Source of the DNA: Lutimaribacter_A marinistellae
GTDB taxonomy: Bacteria; Pseudomonadota; Alphaproteobacteria; Rhodobacterales; Rhodobacteraceae
NCBI RefSeq assembly: GCF_042648365.1
Contig: NZ_JBHRXI010000006.1
Coordinates: 124,001 to 188,000 of the forward strand
Direction of reading: 5' to 3'
Length of the DNA: 64,000 nucleotides
Shown: in pieces, positions 49,894 through 58,814 of the stretch
Position numbering within the stretch: the stretch's first letter is position 1
How the letters are laid out: the number at the start of each line of letters is the position of its first letter
Position numbers and translations under genes: made by a program
Notes under the pieces: model-generated
Told to the model about the DNA's origin: nothing
Databases searched by the model: none
The model's input: only the letters and a program-made list of their open reading frames with translations

Positions 49894-51067
49894 GCTGTCA
49901 CATGGCCGGCAATGGCTGATCCTCGCCGGCCTTGCGCTGGGTGTGTGCGTCACCAACGGGTTCGCGCGCTTTGCCTATGGTTTGGTCCTGCCCGCGATGA
50001 AGGCGCAACTGGGCTGGAGCTACGCGCAATCGGGCTGGCTGAACACCGCGAATGCGCTGGGGTACGTGGCAGGCGCCCTGCTGACCATGGCACTGATCCG
50101 GCGCGTTTCTCCGGCCCGTCTGTTCAGCGCCGGGGTTCTGCTGACCTCGGTCGCGCTGCTGGCTACCGGCTTCGACGAGGCGATGTGGGCGCAGACTCTT
50201 TGGCGGGTTGCGGCGGGGCTTTTCGGCGCGCTGTCCTTCGTCACCGGCGGGGCACTGGCCGCCGCGCTTTTTCCGCGCGACGGGCGGCGCAACGCGCTGG
50301 CCATCGCGCTGTATTTCGGAGGCGGAGGGGGGCTTGGGATCGTGTTCGCGGGCGCCGGCGTACCGCTGATGCTGGAGCATTGGGGCGCAGAAAGCTGGCG
50401 CTGGGCCTGGATCGGAATCGGGATCGTCAGCCTTTTCATCTGTCCGCTGGCGGTCTGGTCTTCCGAACAGCTGCGCGTCCCCCGTGCCAAGCCCCCTGCA
50501 CCCGTACCCCTGCCGCTACGCTCAATGCTGGGCGAAATCGGTGGCTATGCCGGTTTTGGCCTGGGCTACATCGTCTATCTGACATTCCTGTCCGCATGGA
50601 TGGTCGAGCGTGATTTCGGCGCCGGCACGATCGCGCTGACCTGGGTGCTGCTGGGATCGTGCATCACGTTGTCGCCGTTCCTGTGGCGAGGGATCTTCGC
50701 GCGCTTCGCCTCGGGCCTGCCGCTGGCAATGATCCTGACGGGAATCGCCACGGGCTCGTCCCTGCCGGTGCTCTGGCCGACAACTGCAGGGCTGGTCGCC
50801 TCGGCCATCGTCTTTGGCGCCTGCGTCTTTATGGCGCCGGGCGCGGTGACCAGCTTTACACGGCAGAACCTGCCCAGCGAGGCCTGGGGGCCCGCGATCA
50901 GCTTTCTCACGCTGGTCTTCGCGGTCTCACAGACGCTCGGCCCGGTCGGCGCAGGATGGCTCGGCGATCTTGCGGGCGGGATCGGAACCAGCCTGCTGGC
51001 CGCATCCGGTCTTCTCATGGCAGGCGCGATCTGCGCCCTGCTCCAGCGTCCGCTCACCGAACGATAG
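49868..51067 (+). CDS. YbfB/YjiJ family MFS transporter
   Basis: 399 residues with about 12 helices. NGFARFAYGLVLPAMKAQLGWSYAQSGWLNTANALGY is split as the conserved first-helix region of YbfB/YjiJ proteins. The GGGGGLGIVFAG segment lies near 150. Function unknown; exporters of sugars or aromatics are in the same superfamily. ATG 49868 lies in the serine hydrolase gene, so the two overlap by 26 bases; 49883 is another ATG. Confidence 0.85.
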   Translation: MSAPFMTSELSHGRQWLILAGLALGVCVTNGFARFAYGLVLPAMKAQLGWSYAQSGWLNTANALGYVAGALLTMALIRRVSPARLFSAGVLLTSVALLATGFDEAMWAQTLWRVAAGLFGALSFVTGGALAAALFPRDGRRNALAIALYFGGGGGLGIVFAGAGVPLMLEHWGAESWRWAWIGIGIVSLFICPLAVWSSEQLRVPRAKPPAPVPLPLRSMLGEIGGYAGFGLGYIVYLTFLSAWMVERDFGAGTIALTWVLLGSCITLSPFLWRGIFARFASGLPLAMILTGIATGSSLPVLWPTTAGLVASAIVFGACVFMAPGAVTSFTRQNLPSEAWGPAISFLTLVFAVSQTLGPVGAGWLGDLAGGIGTSLLAASGLLMAGAICALLQRPLTER

Positions 51068-51175
51068 AGGAGCGCGCTCCCGCCCGCCGGCAGGACCATC
51101 ATAGATGGCCCGCCACCAGTTGGGCCGGGCAGCGCGCCCTCGCGGGCGCGCTGCGGCCGGCGCCGGCTCTGCCGT

Positions 51176-51220
51176 CTTCCTCTTGCCAAAAATATCCCGG
51201 AGCGCGAGGCAGAGCCTCGC
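51176..51220. repeat. dispersed palindromic repeat (copy B)
   Basis: Near-identical to the right arm of copy A: CCTCTTGC, ATATCCCGGAGCGCGAGG, then GCCTCGC forming an 8-bp hairpin. Lies between the MFS gene and rplT. Confidence 0.8.
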
Positions 51221-51324
51221 AAGACCCGGCGCCCGGAACGGGCGCCCGGCCCAACCGGAGGCCTGGCCCGGCGCCAGCTGGGGCTGGCGGTCCGGGCGGG
51301 AACACCCCATCCCCGAAACGCGAA

Positions 51325-51350
51325 ACGGCCGCCCCGGTCGGGACGGCCGC
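51325..51350 (-). terminator. terminator after rplT
   Basis: On the minus strand GCGGCCGTCCC pairs with the GGGGCGGCCGT arm around a short loop, followed by TTCGCGTTT. It closes rpmI-rplT. Confidence 0.7.
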
Positions 51351-51378
51351 GTCATTCACTGTCTCCCGGAAATCCGGA

Positions 51379-51744
51379 TCAGGCGTTCAGTGCGCCTTTC
51401 GCCTGGTCGACGATCGCGCCGAAGGCTTCGGGCTCGTGCACGGCCAGATCGGCCAGGACCTTGCGGTCGACCTCGATGCCAGCCAGCGACAGGCCGTTGA
51501 TGAAACGGGAATAGGTCAGCGCCTCGTCATGGGCGCGGACAGCTGCGTTGATCCGCTGGATCCACAGTGCGCGGAAATTCCGCTTGCGGTTCTTGCGGTC
51601 GCGGGTTGCATACTGGTTGGCCTTGTCGACGGCCTGGCGGGCAACCTTGAAGGTGCTCTTGCGGCGGCCGTAATAGCCTTTGGCGGCCTTGATGACCTTC
51701 TTGTGACGGGCGTGGGTGACGGTACCACCTTTGACGCGGGACAT
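51379..51744 (-). CDS. rplT: 50S ribosomal protein L20
   Basis: 121 residues: MSRVKGGTVTHARHKKVIKA, AKGYYGRRKSTFKVARQAV, and RKRNFRALWIQRINAAVRAH, all standard L20. The start follows AAGGAGATAGAGAC. It follows rpmI by 15 bases. Confidence 0.98.
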   Translation of the reverse strand: MSRVKGGTVTHARHKKVIKAAKGYYGRRKSTFKVARQAVDKANQYATRDRKNRKRNFRALWIQRINAAVRAHDEALTYSRFINGLSLAGIEVDRKVLADLAVHEPEAFGAIVDQAKGALNA

Positions 51745-51759
51745 GTCTCTATCTCCTTA

Positions 51760-51960
51760 TCAGCGGTCGTAGGGCATGTAGCCCTTGACGATCTTGGCAT
51801 CGGGGGCCGACAGCGTGGTCGTCCCGCGCGCGTCGCGGATGAATTTCTTGGTCCGCTTGATCATGCCGTGGCGCTTACCGGCCTGGGCCGACAGCACCTT
51901 TCCGGTGGCGGTCACCTTGAAGCGCTTCTTGGCGCTCGACTTGGTCTTCATCTTGGGCAT
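51760..51960 (-). CDS. rpmI: 50S ribosomal protein L35
   Basis: 66 residues: MPKMKTKSSAKKRFKVTATG, then KRHGMIKRTKKFIRDARGT. First gene of the rpmI-rplT pair. No infC is adjacent, as often in this order. AAAGGAGACGG precedes the ATG. Confidence 0.97.
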   Translation of the reverse strand: MPKMKTKSSAKKRFKVTATGKVLSAQAGKRHGMIKRTKKFIRDARGTTTLSAPDAKIVKGYMPYDR

Positions 51961-52069
51961 TTCCGTCTCCTTTCACGGGTTCGGTCAGCGCGCGACTCGG
52001 CATGCCTCACCGGCCGGCCACGCGAATAGACGCGCCCTCTACCCAAAGCGGGGGCCGCATGCAAGGGGG

Positions 52070-52300
52070 TCAGTTCAGAAAACGCGCCACCACGGTATAG
52101 AAGACATCCGGGATCTCGGCGAGGCGATAGCCGCCGGGGCGCGACGACGCGGCGAAGGCAACGAGACCGGCGGCGATCAACAACACGAGGATCGCCGCGA
52201 TCGGGCGGCGGCCGTCGCTATAGGCCGAGACGATGGCGGGTATCGCAAGAAACCCGATCACAAGGCCCAGGATGAGGGCAAGGTCGCTGTCCATGGACAT
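52070..52300 (-). CDS. small membrane protein of unknown function
   Basis: 76 residues: two hydrophobic helices (LALILGLVIGFLAIPAIVSA, and PIAAILVLLIAAGLVAFAA) joined by a YSDGRRP loop, and a tail EIPDVFYTVVARFLN. It lies 10 bases after pyk on the same strand, which supports a real gene, but no recognised family. The ribosome site is weak. Confidence 0.6.
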   Translation of the reverse strand: MSMDSDLALILGLVIGFLAIPAIVSAYSDGRRPIAAILVLLIAAGLVAFAASSRPGGYRLAEIPDVFYTVVARFLN

Positions 52301-52310
52301 GCGGCAGAGG

Positions 52311-53756
52311 TTAGCCCGGATCGGTGTTGTAGATCAAACGCTCGTCGCAGGGCGCCACGCGCAGGATGTTCGTCGTACCCGGCACGCGGAAGGGCACGCC
52401 GGCGATCACCACGATCTGGTCGCTCTCGGTGGCAAAGCCGCCGGCCCGGGCGGCACGGGCCGCGTTGACCACCGCGCTCTTGAACCGTTCGAGTTCGGGC
52501 GTCATGACGCAGTAGCACCCCCAGGTCAGGCAGAGCCGCCGCGCCGTTCCCCGGAACGAGGTCATCGCGATGATCGGCACGCCCGGACGCTCCCGCGCGG
52601 TCAGAAGCGCCGTGGTCCCGCTTTGCGTGAAGCAGCAGATCGCCTTGATCTCGGTCTTCTCGGAGATCTCGCGCGCGGCAGACACGATACCGTCGGCCAC
52701 CGAGGAGCCCTGAGCCGTGCGTGAGGAAGCGATGATCTGCGAATAGGTCGGGTCGTCCTCGACCTCGGCCGCGACCTGGTCCATCGTGCGCACCGCCTCG
52801 ACCGGGTACTGGCCTGCCGCGCTTTCGGCGCTGAGCATGATGGCGTCGGTCCCCTCGTAGATGGCGGTCGCGACGTCCGAAACCTCGGCCCGTGTCGGCA
52901 TCGGGCTTTCGATCATCGATTCGAGCATTTGTGTGGCGACGATTACCGGCTTGGCCGCCGCGCGGCACTTGCGCACGAGGCGTTTCTGGATCGGCGGCAC
53001 CGCCGAGACGGGCAATTCCACGCCCAGGTCGCCGCGCGCCACCATGATACCGTCCGAGGCGTCCAGGATGGCCTCGAAATCCTCGACCGCAGCGGGTTTC
53101 TCGATCTTCGACAGGATCGCGGCGCGCCCATCCGCCAGCGCGCGTGCCTCGAACACGTCGCGAGCCCGCTGCACGAAGCTGAGCGCCAGCCAGTCGACCC
53201 CGAGCTGGCAGACGAATTCGAGATCCTCGCGGTCCTTGTCGGACAGCGCTGCGAGCGGCAGAACCACGTCGGGCACGTTTACACCCTTGCGGTTCGAGAT
53301 CGTGCCACCCGTGACCACGATGCAATCGGCGAAATCGGCGCCGCAGCTTTCGACCTTCAACCGGATCTTGCCGTCATTGACCAGCAGCCCGGCGCCCGGC
53401 TCCAGCGCAGCAAAGATCTCGGGGTGGGGCAGACAGACGCGGCTGGCATCGCCCGGCGCAGTGTCGAGGTCGAGGCGGAACGCCGCGCCCTCCTCCAGCT
53501 CCTCGGCCCCATCGGCGAAGGTTCCGACACGTAGCTTGGGACCCTGAAGATCGGCTAGGATAGCGATGGTGCTGTCGAGATCCTTTTCAACCTGCCGGAT
53601 GATGCGATGCTTCTCGCGGATCTCGTCATGGGTGCCGTGGCTCATGTTGAGGCGGAACACATCGGCGCCCGCCTCGTGCAGAGCGCGGATCATCTCGTAA
53701 CTTTCGGAGGCCGGGCCCAACGTGGCCACGATCTTGACGTTTCTCTGGCGCCGCAT
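52311..53756 (-). CDS. pyk: pyruvate kinase
   Basis: 481 residues. It converts phosphoenolpyruvate and ADP to pyruvate and ATP. Substrate and metal segments are VKIVATLGPASESYEMIRAL, MSHGTHDEIR, ILSKIEKPAAVEDFE near 213, ARGDLGVELP near 244, and ATQMLESMIESPMPTRAEVSD with IYEGTDAIMLSAESAAGQYP. The usual GET reads AES, a conservative change. The start follows GGGGAGAG. Confidence 0.97.
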   Translation of the reverse strand: MRRQRNVKIVATLGPASESYEMIRALHEAGADVFRLNMSHGTHDEIREKHRIIRQVEKDLDSTIAILADLQGPKLRVGTFADGAEELEEGAAFRLDLDTAPGDASRVCLPHPEIFAALEPGAGLLVNDGKIRLKVESCGADFADCIVVTGGTISNRKGVNVPDVVLPLAALSDKDREDLEFVCQLGVDWLALSFVQRARDVFEARALADGRAAILSKIEKPAAVEDFEAILDASDGIMVARGDLGVELPVSAVPPIQKRLVRKCRAAAKPVIVATQMLESMIESPMPTRAEVSDVATAIYEGTDAIMLSAESAAGQYPVEAVRTMDQVAAEVEDDPTYSQIIASSRTAQGSSVADGIVSAAREISEKTEIKAICCFTQSGTTALLTARERPGVPIIAMTSFRGTARRLCLTWGCYCVMTPELERFKSAVVNAARAARAGGFATESDQIVVIAGVPFRVPGTTNILRVAPCDERLIYNTDPG

Positions 53757-53877
53757 GCCGCTCTCCCCTTGATCCGGGCCGCTTGTGTTACCGCAAACAG
53801 CAACCCGACCCGCTTATTGCGCAATTCCCTTTGCGTCGCAACTGCCCTACACCTGCGTCAAAAGCAATGACAGGCAC

Positions 53878-54615
53878 ATGACATATACCCCGTTTTTCAT
53901 TCATGGAGAGGACCGCCCCGCGCGCTGGCTGATCACCTGCGACCATGCCACGAACATGGTGCCGCCAGAAGTGGGAGGCGGCGACCTGGGATTGCCACGC
54001 GAGGACATGGAGCGCCACATCGCCTATGACGTCGGCGCCTACGAGGTGTCGAAACATCTGGGCGAAATCCTGAACGCCCCTGTCGTCGCGGCCAATTTTT
54101 CGCGACTGGTGATCGACCCGAACCGTGGCGAGGACGACCCCACGCTGATCATGCAGCTTTACGACGGTTCGATCATCCCGGCGAACCGGGGTGTGGATGC
54201 CGCCGAGCGCGAACGACGCCTCCAGATGTGTTACCGCCCCTATCACTCGGCGCTCGAACGACTTGCCGGATTGCCACACGCGGTGATCGTGTCGATGCAT
54301 TCATTCACACGGCAATTGCGCGGGCGCAAACCGCGTCCGTGGCATGTGGGTGTCCTGCATGCCGAGGACACGCGTTTCACCGATCCCCTCGTCGAGCGCT
54401 TGCGACAAGAGAGCGACCTGTGCGTCGGGGTCAACCAGCCCTATACCGGCTACTTGCCCGGCGACGCCATCGACCGGCATGCCACCGCGCATAACCGGCC
54501 GAACGCGCTCATCGAGATCCGCAACGACCTGATCGCCGATCACGCCGGCCAGCGAACTTGGGCAGAGCGGCTGGCACCGATCCTCGAAGATGCCTTGGCG
54601 GCCTCGGGCCTCTGA
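53878..54615 (+). CDS. N-formylglutamate amidohydrolase family protein
   Basis: 245 residues. Seen are LITCDHATNMVPPEVGG, IDPNRGEDDPTLIMQL, VIVSMHSFTRQLRGR near 141 and VLHAEDTRFTDPLV, which fit the N-formylglutamate deformylase family (HutG-like, zinc type). No other histidine-use genes are near, so the natural substrate may differ. ATG 53878 is used; the frame is open to 53785. It is divergent from pyk. Confidence 0.85.
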   Translation: MTYTPFFIHGEDRPARWLITCDHATNMVPPEVGGGDLGLPREDMERHIAYDVGAYEVSKHLGEILNAPVVAANFSRLVIDPNRGEDDPTLIMQLYDGSIIPANRGVDAAERERRLQMCYRPYHSALERLAGLPHAVIVSMHSFTRQLRGRKPRPWHVGVLHAEDTRFTDPLVERLRQESDLCVGVNQPYTGYLPGDAIDRHATAHNRPNALIEIRNDLIADHAGQRTWAERLAPILEDALAASGL

Positions 54616-54677
54616 GCCGGCATTGTCCAGGACCCTTGGCGTTGCTACCTGTAATGCGACAGACGAGGAGTGAACCC

Positions 54678-54992
54678 ATGGATCAGCAGACCGAGATCGA
54701 ACTTCAGGCCGCCGCGTTCCGCCGGTTGCAGAAACACCTGATGGAAGACCGGACAGACGTACAGAATATCGACCTGATGAACCTTGCCGGGTTTTGCCGC
54801 AACTGCCTGAGCCGCTGGTACCAGGAGGCCGCAAATGAACGCGGCATCGAGATGGACAAGGCCAAGGCGCGCGAAATCTTCTATGGCATGACAATGGACG
54901 AGTGGAAGGCCAACTATCAGACCGAGGCCGGGCCGGAGAAACAGGTCGCCTTCGAACAAGCCTTCAAGGAGAACGTCACCGACAAGGGCTGA
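54678..54992 (+). CDS. DUF1244 domain protein
   Basis: 104 residues matching DUF1244: FRRLQKHLMEDRTDVQNIDL, MNLAGFCRNCLSRWYQEAA with a CxxC pair, and AREIFYGMTMDEWKANYQ. Helical and probably cytoplasmic. GAGGAG precedes ATG 54678. Function unknown; it may follow the upstream amidohydrolase in one unit. Confidence 0.85.
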   Translation: MDQQTEIELQAAAFRRLQKHLMEDRTDVQNIDLMNLAGFCRNCLSRWYQEAANERGIEMDKAKAREIFYGMTMDEWKANYQTEAGPEKQVAFEQAFKENVTDKG

Positions 54993-55089
54993 GCGCGGGC
55001 GCGCACAGATCATGTGCCGCAGGGAATGTTTCCCCTGCGGATTGTGCGGGCTATTCCTGCTGTATATCGACGGATCAGGAGGATTGTCG

Positions 55090-55884
55090 ATGGCCCGGAT
55101 GCCCAGCTTCTTCATCTCGCACGGTGGTGGCCCATGGCCCTGGCTGCCGCGGTGGCGCGCCGAGTTCGCACCGCTGGAGCAATCGCTGCGCGACATGCCC
55201 GCGCAACTGCCCGAGGTGCCGCGCGCGCTTCTCGTGGTGTCCGGCCATTGGGAGAGCGACGTGTTCTCGGTGATGTCTGCGGCCCGGCCGCCGATGGTCT
55301 ATGACTACCATGGCTTTCCGCCCGAAACCTACGAGATCAGCTATCCCGCCACCGGCGCGCCGGACCTGGCGAACGATGCCGCGGCCCTGATCGCAGATGC
55401 CGGACTGGCAGTTCGGATGGACGACACGATCGGATTCGACCATGGCACCTTCGCGCCGCTCGCGGTCATGTATCCAAAGGCCGATGTACCGGTCTTCCAG
55501 GTCTCGCTGCGGGCGGACTACGACCCGGAGGCGCATCTGGCGCTGGGGCGCGCGTTGGCGCCCTTGCGTGACAAAGGCGTGGTCATCATCGGCTCAGGGC
55601 TGAGCTATCACAACCTGCGCCTGATGAATGCCAGCGCACGCGAGCCCTCGGAGGCGTTCGACGAGTGGCTGACCGCAGCGCTGGACGAGGCACCAGAGGC
55701 ACGCAGCAAAACACTCCTGCACTGGGAGGACGCCCCCCATGCCCGTGTGTGTCACGCGCAGGAGGATCACTTCATGCCGATCTTCGCCGCGCTTGGCGCC
55801 GCCGAAGCAGAGCCGGCCACGCGGATCTACCATCAGAAGGGGATCTTCGGCGGTGTCACGGCCTCGGGCTGGCGTTTCGGTTGA
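55090..55884 (+). CDS. LigB-type extradiol dioxygenase (DODA/YgiD-like)
   Basis: 264 residues with a LigB fold. Metal-binding His are in FFISHGGGPWPW near 9, LVVSGHWESDVFS near 47, and FDHGTFAPLAVMYP near 117. Family members open 4,5-dihydroxyphenylalanine or other catechols, and some act only weakly. ATG 55090 follows AGGAGG. Convergent with the D-amino-acid aminotransferase. Substrate not resolved. Confidence 0.87.
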   Translation: MARMPSFFISHGGGPWPWLPRWRAEFAPLEQSLRDMPAQLPEVPRALLVVSGHWESDVFSVMSAARPPMVYDYHGFPPETYEISYPATGAPDLANDAAALIADAGLAVRMDDTIGFDHGTFAPLAVMYPKADVPVFQVSLRADYDPEAHLALGRALAPLRDKGVVIIGSGLSYHNLRLMNASAREPSEAFDEWLTAALDEAPEARSKTLLHWEDAPHARVCHAQEDHFMPIFAALGAAEAEPATRIYHQKGIFGGVTASGWRFG

Positions 55885-55900
55885 ACCCGGGCCGTGCCGT

Positions 55901-56761
55901 TCAGATCGCCGTCTTGCGCGCCTCGTCGAGGTAGATCTCGCGCAGGCGGGTCGCGACGGGCCCCGGCGTACCTGCCCCCAGCGCGACACCGTCGATCTCG
56001 ACCACCGGCATGACGAAGGCGCTGGCCGACGTCGTGAAGGCTTCGTCGGCTTGCTTGGCTTCGTCGATGGTAAAGAGCCGCTCTTCGACTTCCATCTGCG
56101 CCTCCTGCGCAAGCCGCAATACGGCCTTGCGGGTGATACCGTGCAGGATGCCGTTCGACAGAGGACGCGTAACAATCTTGCCGCCCTTGACGATATAGGC
56201 ATTGTTCGAGGTGCCTTCGGTCACGTGGCCATCCTCAACCATCCATGCGTCGTCGGCTCCGGCTTTCTTTGCCATCATCTTGCCCATGGACGGGTAGAGC
56301 AGTTGCACCGTCTTGATGTCACGGCGGCCCCAGCGGATATCCTCGATCGAAATGACCTTGGCGCCCTTCTTCGCAGCGGGGTTGTCGGCAAGGCCAGGCT
56401 TTGACTGGGTGAACAACACCAGTGTCGGCGGCGTGTCCTCGGCCGGAAACACGAAATCGCGATCCCCGTCCGACCCGCGCGTGACCTGCAGATAGACCAG
56501 CCCCTCGTCGATGCCGTTGAGTTCGACCAGCTTGCGGTGAATTTCAAGCAACGCGTCCTTCGAACAGGGCTCTGCCATGTCGAGCTCGTCCAGCGACCGC
56601 TTGAGCCGCACGGCATGGCCCTCGAAATCAATCAGCTTGCCACCCAGCACGCTGGTCACCTCGTAGACCGCGTCAGCCATCAGGAAGCCGCGGTCAAAGA
56701 CCGAAACCTTTGCCTCGCCCTCGGGCAGGTACTCGCCATTCACGTAAACGGTTCGGGTCAT
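55901..56761 (-). CDS. D-amino acid aminotransferase (class IV)
   Basis: 286-residue class IV PLP enzyme. VFDRGFLMADAVYEVTSVLGG near 21 and the PLP lysine in WGRRDIKTVQLL near 145 match D-alanine transaminase types; GHVTEGTSNNAYIV near 180 carries the PLP-binding Glu. A branched-chain or aminodeoxychorismate role is less likely because the RRxxDIK pattern fits D-amino acids. It lies 11 bases after dgcA, so it may share that operon. Substrate range unproven. Confidence 0.88.
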   Translation of the reverse strand: MTRTVYVNGEYLPEGEAKVSVFDRGFLMADAVYEVTSVLGGKLIDFEGHAVRLKRSLDELDMAEPCSKDALLEIHRKLVELNGIDEGLVYLQVTRGSDGDRDFVFPAEDTPPTLVLFTQSKPGLADNPAAKKGAKVISIEDIRWGRRDIKTVQLLYPSMGKMMAKKAGADDAWMVEDGHVTEGTSNNAYIVKGGKIVTRPLSNGILHGITRKAVLRLAQEAQMEVEERLFTIDEAKQADEAFTTSASAFVMPVVEIDGVALGAGTPGPVATRLREIYLDEARKTAI

Positions 56762-56772
56762 GTCGTCCCTCC

Positions 56773-57738
56773 TCAACCCCAAAGCGCCGCATCCGGCGGG
56801 TAGACCCCGGCCTCGTCGAATTTCAGCGGCGTGTCGCGGTCTTCGGCCAGCAGGAGCGGGCCGTCAAGATCGGTAATCATCGCACCCTGCGCCAGCAGGG
56901 TCGCAGGCGCCATTGCCAGCGAAGAGCCCATCATGCAGCCGACCATCACCTTGTAACCCGCGGCCAGCGCCGCCTCTCGCAGGGCCAGCGCCTCGGTCAG
57001 ACCGCCGGTCTTGTCGAGCTTGATGTTGACCACGTCGTACTTCCCCTCAAGCGCGGGCAGCGAAGCGCGGTCGTGACAGGATTCGTCGGCGCAGAGCGGC
57101 ACTGGACGGTCAAGCCCGCGCAACGCGTCATCCTCGCCCGCGGGCAATGGCTGCTCGACCAAGGCGACACCAAGGCGCGACAGGTGCGGGGCCAGCTCGG
57201 CATAGGTCTGCGCCGACCACCCCTCATTGGCATCGACGATGATACGCGAGGATGGCGCCCCCGCGCGCACCGCTTCGAGGCGCGGCATGTCGTCGGGCGT
57301 ACCAAGCTTGATCTTCAACAGCGGACGGTGCGCATTCTTCTCGGCCTGTGCACGCATCTCCTCTGGCGCGGCCAGCGACAGGGTGTAGGCGGTGATCTCC
57401 GGGCCCGGCGCGGGCAGACCGGCCAGGTCCCAGACACGCTTGCCCGCACGCTTGGCTTCAAGGTCCCACAGCGCGCAATCGACCGCGTTTCGGGCCGCGC
57501 CCGCTGGGAGCAGATCCTGCAACGCGGCGCGATCGAAACGCCCGGGCAGCGATCCGATCTGGCCCTCGACCGACTCCAGCGTCTCGCCATACCGGGCATA
57601 AGGCACGCATTCGCCCCATCCAGTCACGCCATCCTCTTCGATGCGAACGGTGAGAACCTGCGCCTCGGTCCGCGATCCGCGCGAGATGGTAAAGACCTGC
57701 GCCAGCCGGAACACCTCTCGGGAAACGTCAATCTGCAC
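56773..57738 (-). CDS. dgcA: N-acetyl-D-glutamate racemase (dipeptide epimerase family)
   Basis: 321-residue enolase-superfamily epimerase. Catalytic Lys in LLKIKLGTPDD near 145, metal ligands in IIVDANEGWS (Asp), VEQPLPAGE (Glu), CADESCHD (Asp), and second Lys in VNIKLDKTGG. The family was first named L-Ala-D/L-Glu epimerase. Pairing with a DUF1611 gene points to the D-glutamate route (N-acetylation by DgcN, then racemisation). GTG start at 57738 after GGAGAGGG; the frame is open to 58080. Confidence 0.85.
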   Translation of the reverse strand: MQIDVSREVFRLAQVFTISRGSRTEAQVLTVRIEEDGVTGWGECVPYARYGETLESVEGQIGSLPGRFDRAALQDLLPAGAARNAVDCALWDLEAKRAGKRVWDLAGLPAPGPEITAYTLSLAAPEEMRAQAEKNAHRPLLKIKLGTPDDMPRLEAVRAGAPSSRIIVDANEGWSAQTYAELAPHLSRLGVALVEQPLPAGEDDALRGLDRPVPLCADESCHDRASLPALEGKYDVVNIKLDKTGGLTEALALREAALAAGYKVMVGCMMGSSLAMAPATLLAQGAMITDLDGPLLLAEDRDTPLKFDEAGVYPPDAALWG

Positions 57739-57748
57739 GTACCCTCTC

Positions 57749-57802
57749 CTTCCTCTTGCTGAAAATATCCCAGGGGGGTCCGGGGGGACAGCGTCCCCCC
57801 GG
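57749..57802. repeat. dispersed palindromic repeat (copy C)
   Basis: CTTCCTCTTGCTGAAAATA, TCCC, then a perfect G/C hairpin CCGGGGGGAC with GTCCCCCCGG. Same outer motif as copy B but a different hairpin. Between dgcN and dgcA on the same strand, where it may reduce readthrough. Confidence 0.75.
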
Positions 57803-57812
57803 CCTGCCCACC

Positions 57813-58814
57813 CTAGAACGCGGCCAGGGCATCCACCAGCTTGCCCGATCCGAAGCGGAACGGGTCGGTCGCCGGCAGGCCCATCTCGGCCTCGATCTTC
57901 GCAAGGTAGCTGCGCGCATCCTCCTCGGACATGTGCTGCGTGTTGACCGAAACACCTACCACCTTGCAGTCCGGATTGGCCACATGCGCCAGCGGCAGCG
58001 CAGTGTCGCGCAGCGTCTCGAGGCTGGGAAGCTTGTAGCCCGGCAGCCCGCGCATATGCTCGCGCGTCGGCTCGTGGCACAGGATCAGCGCATCCGGTGC
58101 CCCGCCGTGGATCAGGGCCATTGTCACGCCGGAATAGGACACGTGAAACAACGAGCCCTGCCCTTCGATCAGATCCCAGTGGTCTTCTTCATTGTCGGGT
58201 GTCAGCCACTCGATCGAGCCGGCCATGAAATCGGCGATCACGGCATCGAGCGGTACGCCGTCGCCGGTGATGAGGATGCCGGTCTGGCCGGTGGCGCGGA
58301 AGGTGCTCTTCATGCCCCGCTCGCGCATCTCAGCATCCATGGCGAGCGCGGTGTACATCTTGCCGACGGAACAGTCCGTTCCGACCGCAAGACACCGCTT
58401 ACCGGTGCGCTTTTCGCCGTTGGCGATCGGGTATTTCACCGAGGGGATCCGCACGTCGTGCAGCTTGCGCCCCGTCGCCTCGGCCACGGCGACAAGGTCG
58501 GGCTCGTCGCGCAGCAGGTTGTGCAACCCCGAGGCAAGGTCGAACCCTTCCTCAAGCGCGGTGACCAGCACCTTCTTCCAGGCCTGGCTGATCACGCCAC
58601 CGCGGTTTGCCACGCCGATCACCAGCGTCTTGGCGCCCGCGGCTTTCGCCTCGGCAAGGTCCATGTCGGTCAGGCCCAGGTCGGCCTTGCAGCCGTCCAT
58701 CCGGTACTGGCCAACTGCATTCTCGGGGCGCCAGTCCTTGATGCCGATGGCGACCTTGGCCGCCAGCTGGTCGGGGGCATCACCCAGAAACAGCAGATAG
58801 GGTGTTTCGATCAT
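57813..58814 (-). CDS. dgcN: D-glutamate N-acetyltransferase DgcN (DUF1611)
   Basis: 333-residue DUF1611 protein. Features: LFLGDAPDQLAAKVAIGIKDW, VIGVANRGGVIS, the P-loop-like AVGTDCSVGKMYTALAMD near 155, and LIEGQGSLFHVSYSG near 228. The family was renamed from a D-glutamate catabolic route in marine proteobacteria, where it acetylates D-glutamate. The linkage to dgcA, 74 bases downstream, supports that. ATG 58814 follows GGAGG. Confidence 0.82.
   Translation of the reverse strand: MIETPYLLFLGDAPDQLAAKVAIGIKDWRPENAVGQYRMDGCKADLGLTDMDLAEAKAAGAKTLVIGVANRGGVISQAWKKVLVTALEEGFDLASGLHNLLRDEPDLVAVAEATGRKLHDVRIPSVKYPIANGEKRTGKRCLAVGTDCSVGKMYTALAMDAEMRERGMKSTFRATGQTGILITGDGVPLDAVIADFMAGSIEWLTPDNEEDHWDLIEGQGSLFHVSYSGVTMALIHGGAPDALILCHEPTREHMRGLPGYKLPSLETLRDTALPLAHVANPDCKVVGVSVNTQHMSEEDARSYLAKIEAEMGLPATDPFRFGSGKLVDALAAF

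Larger units (their letters stand above)
51068..51378. other. 311-base gap with repeat copy B
   Basis: No gene seen. It holds the dispersed repeat at 51176-51220 (CTTCCTCTTGCC, then AATATCCCGG, AGCGCGAGGCAGAGCCTCGC), a further G/C hairpin (GGCGCCCG...CGGGCGCC near 51229-51249), and the rplT terminator at 51325. A minus-strand open frame here has no family resemblance. Confidence 0.65.
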
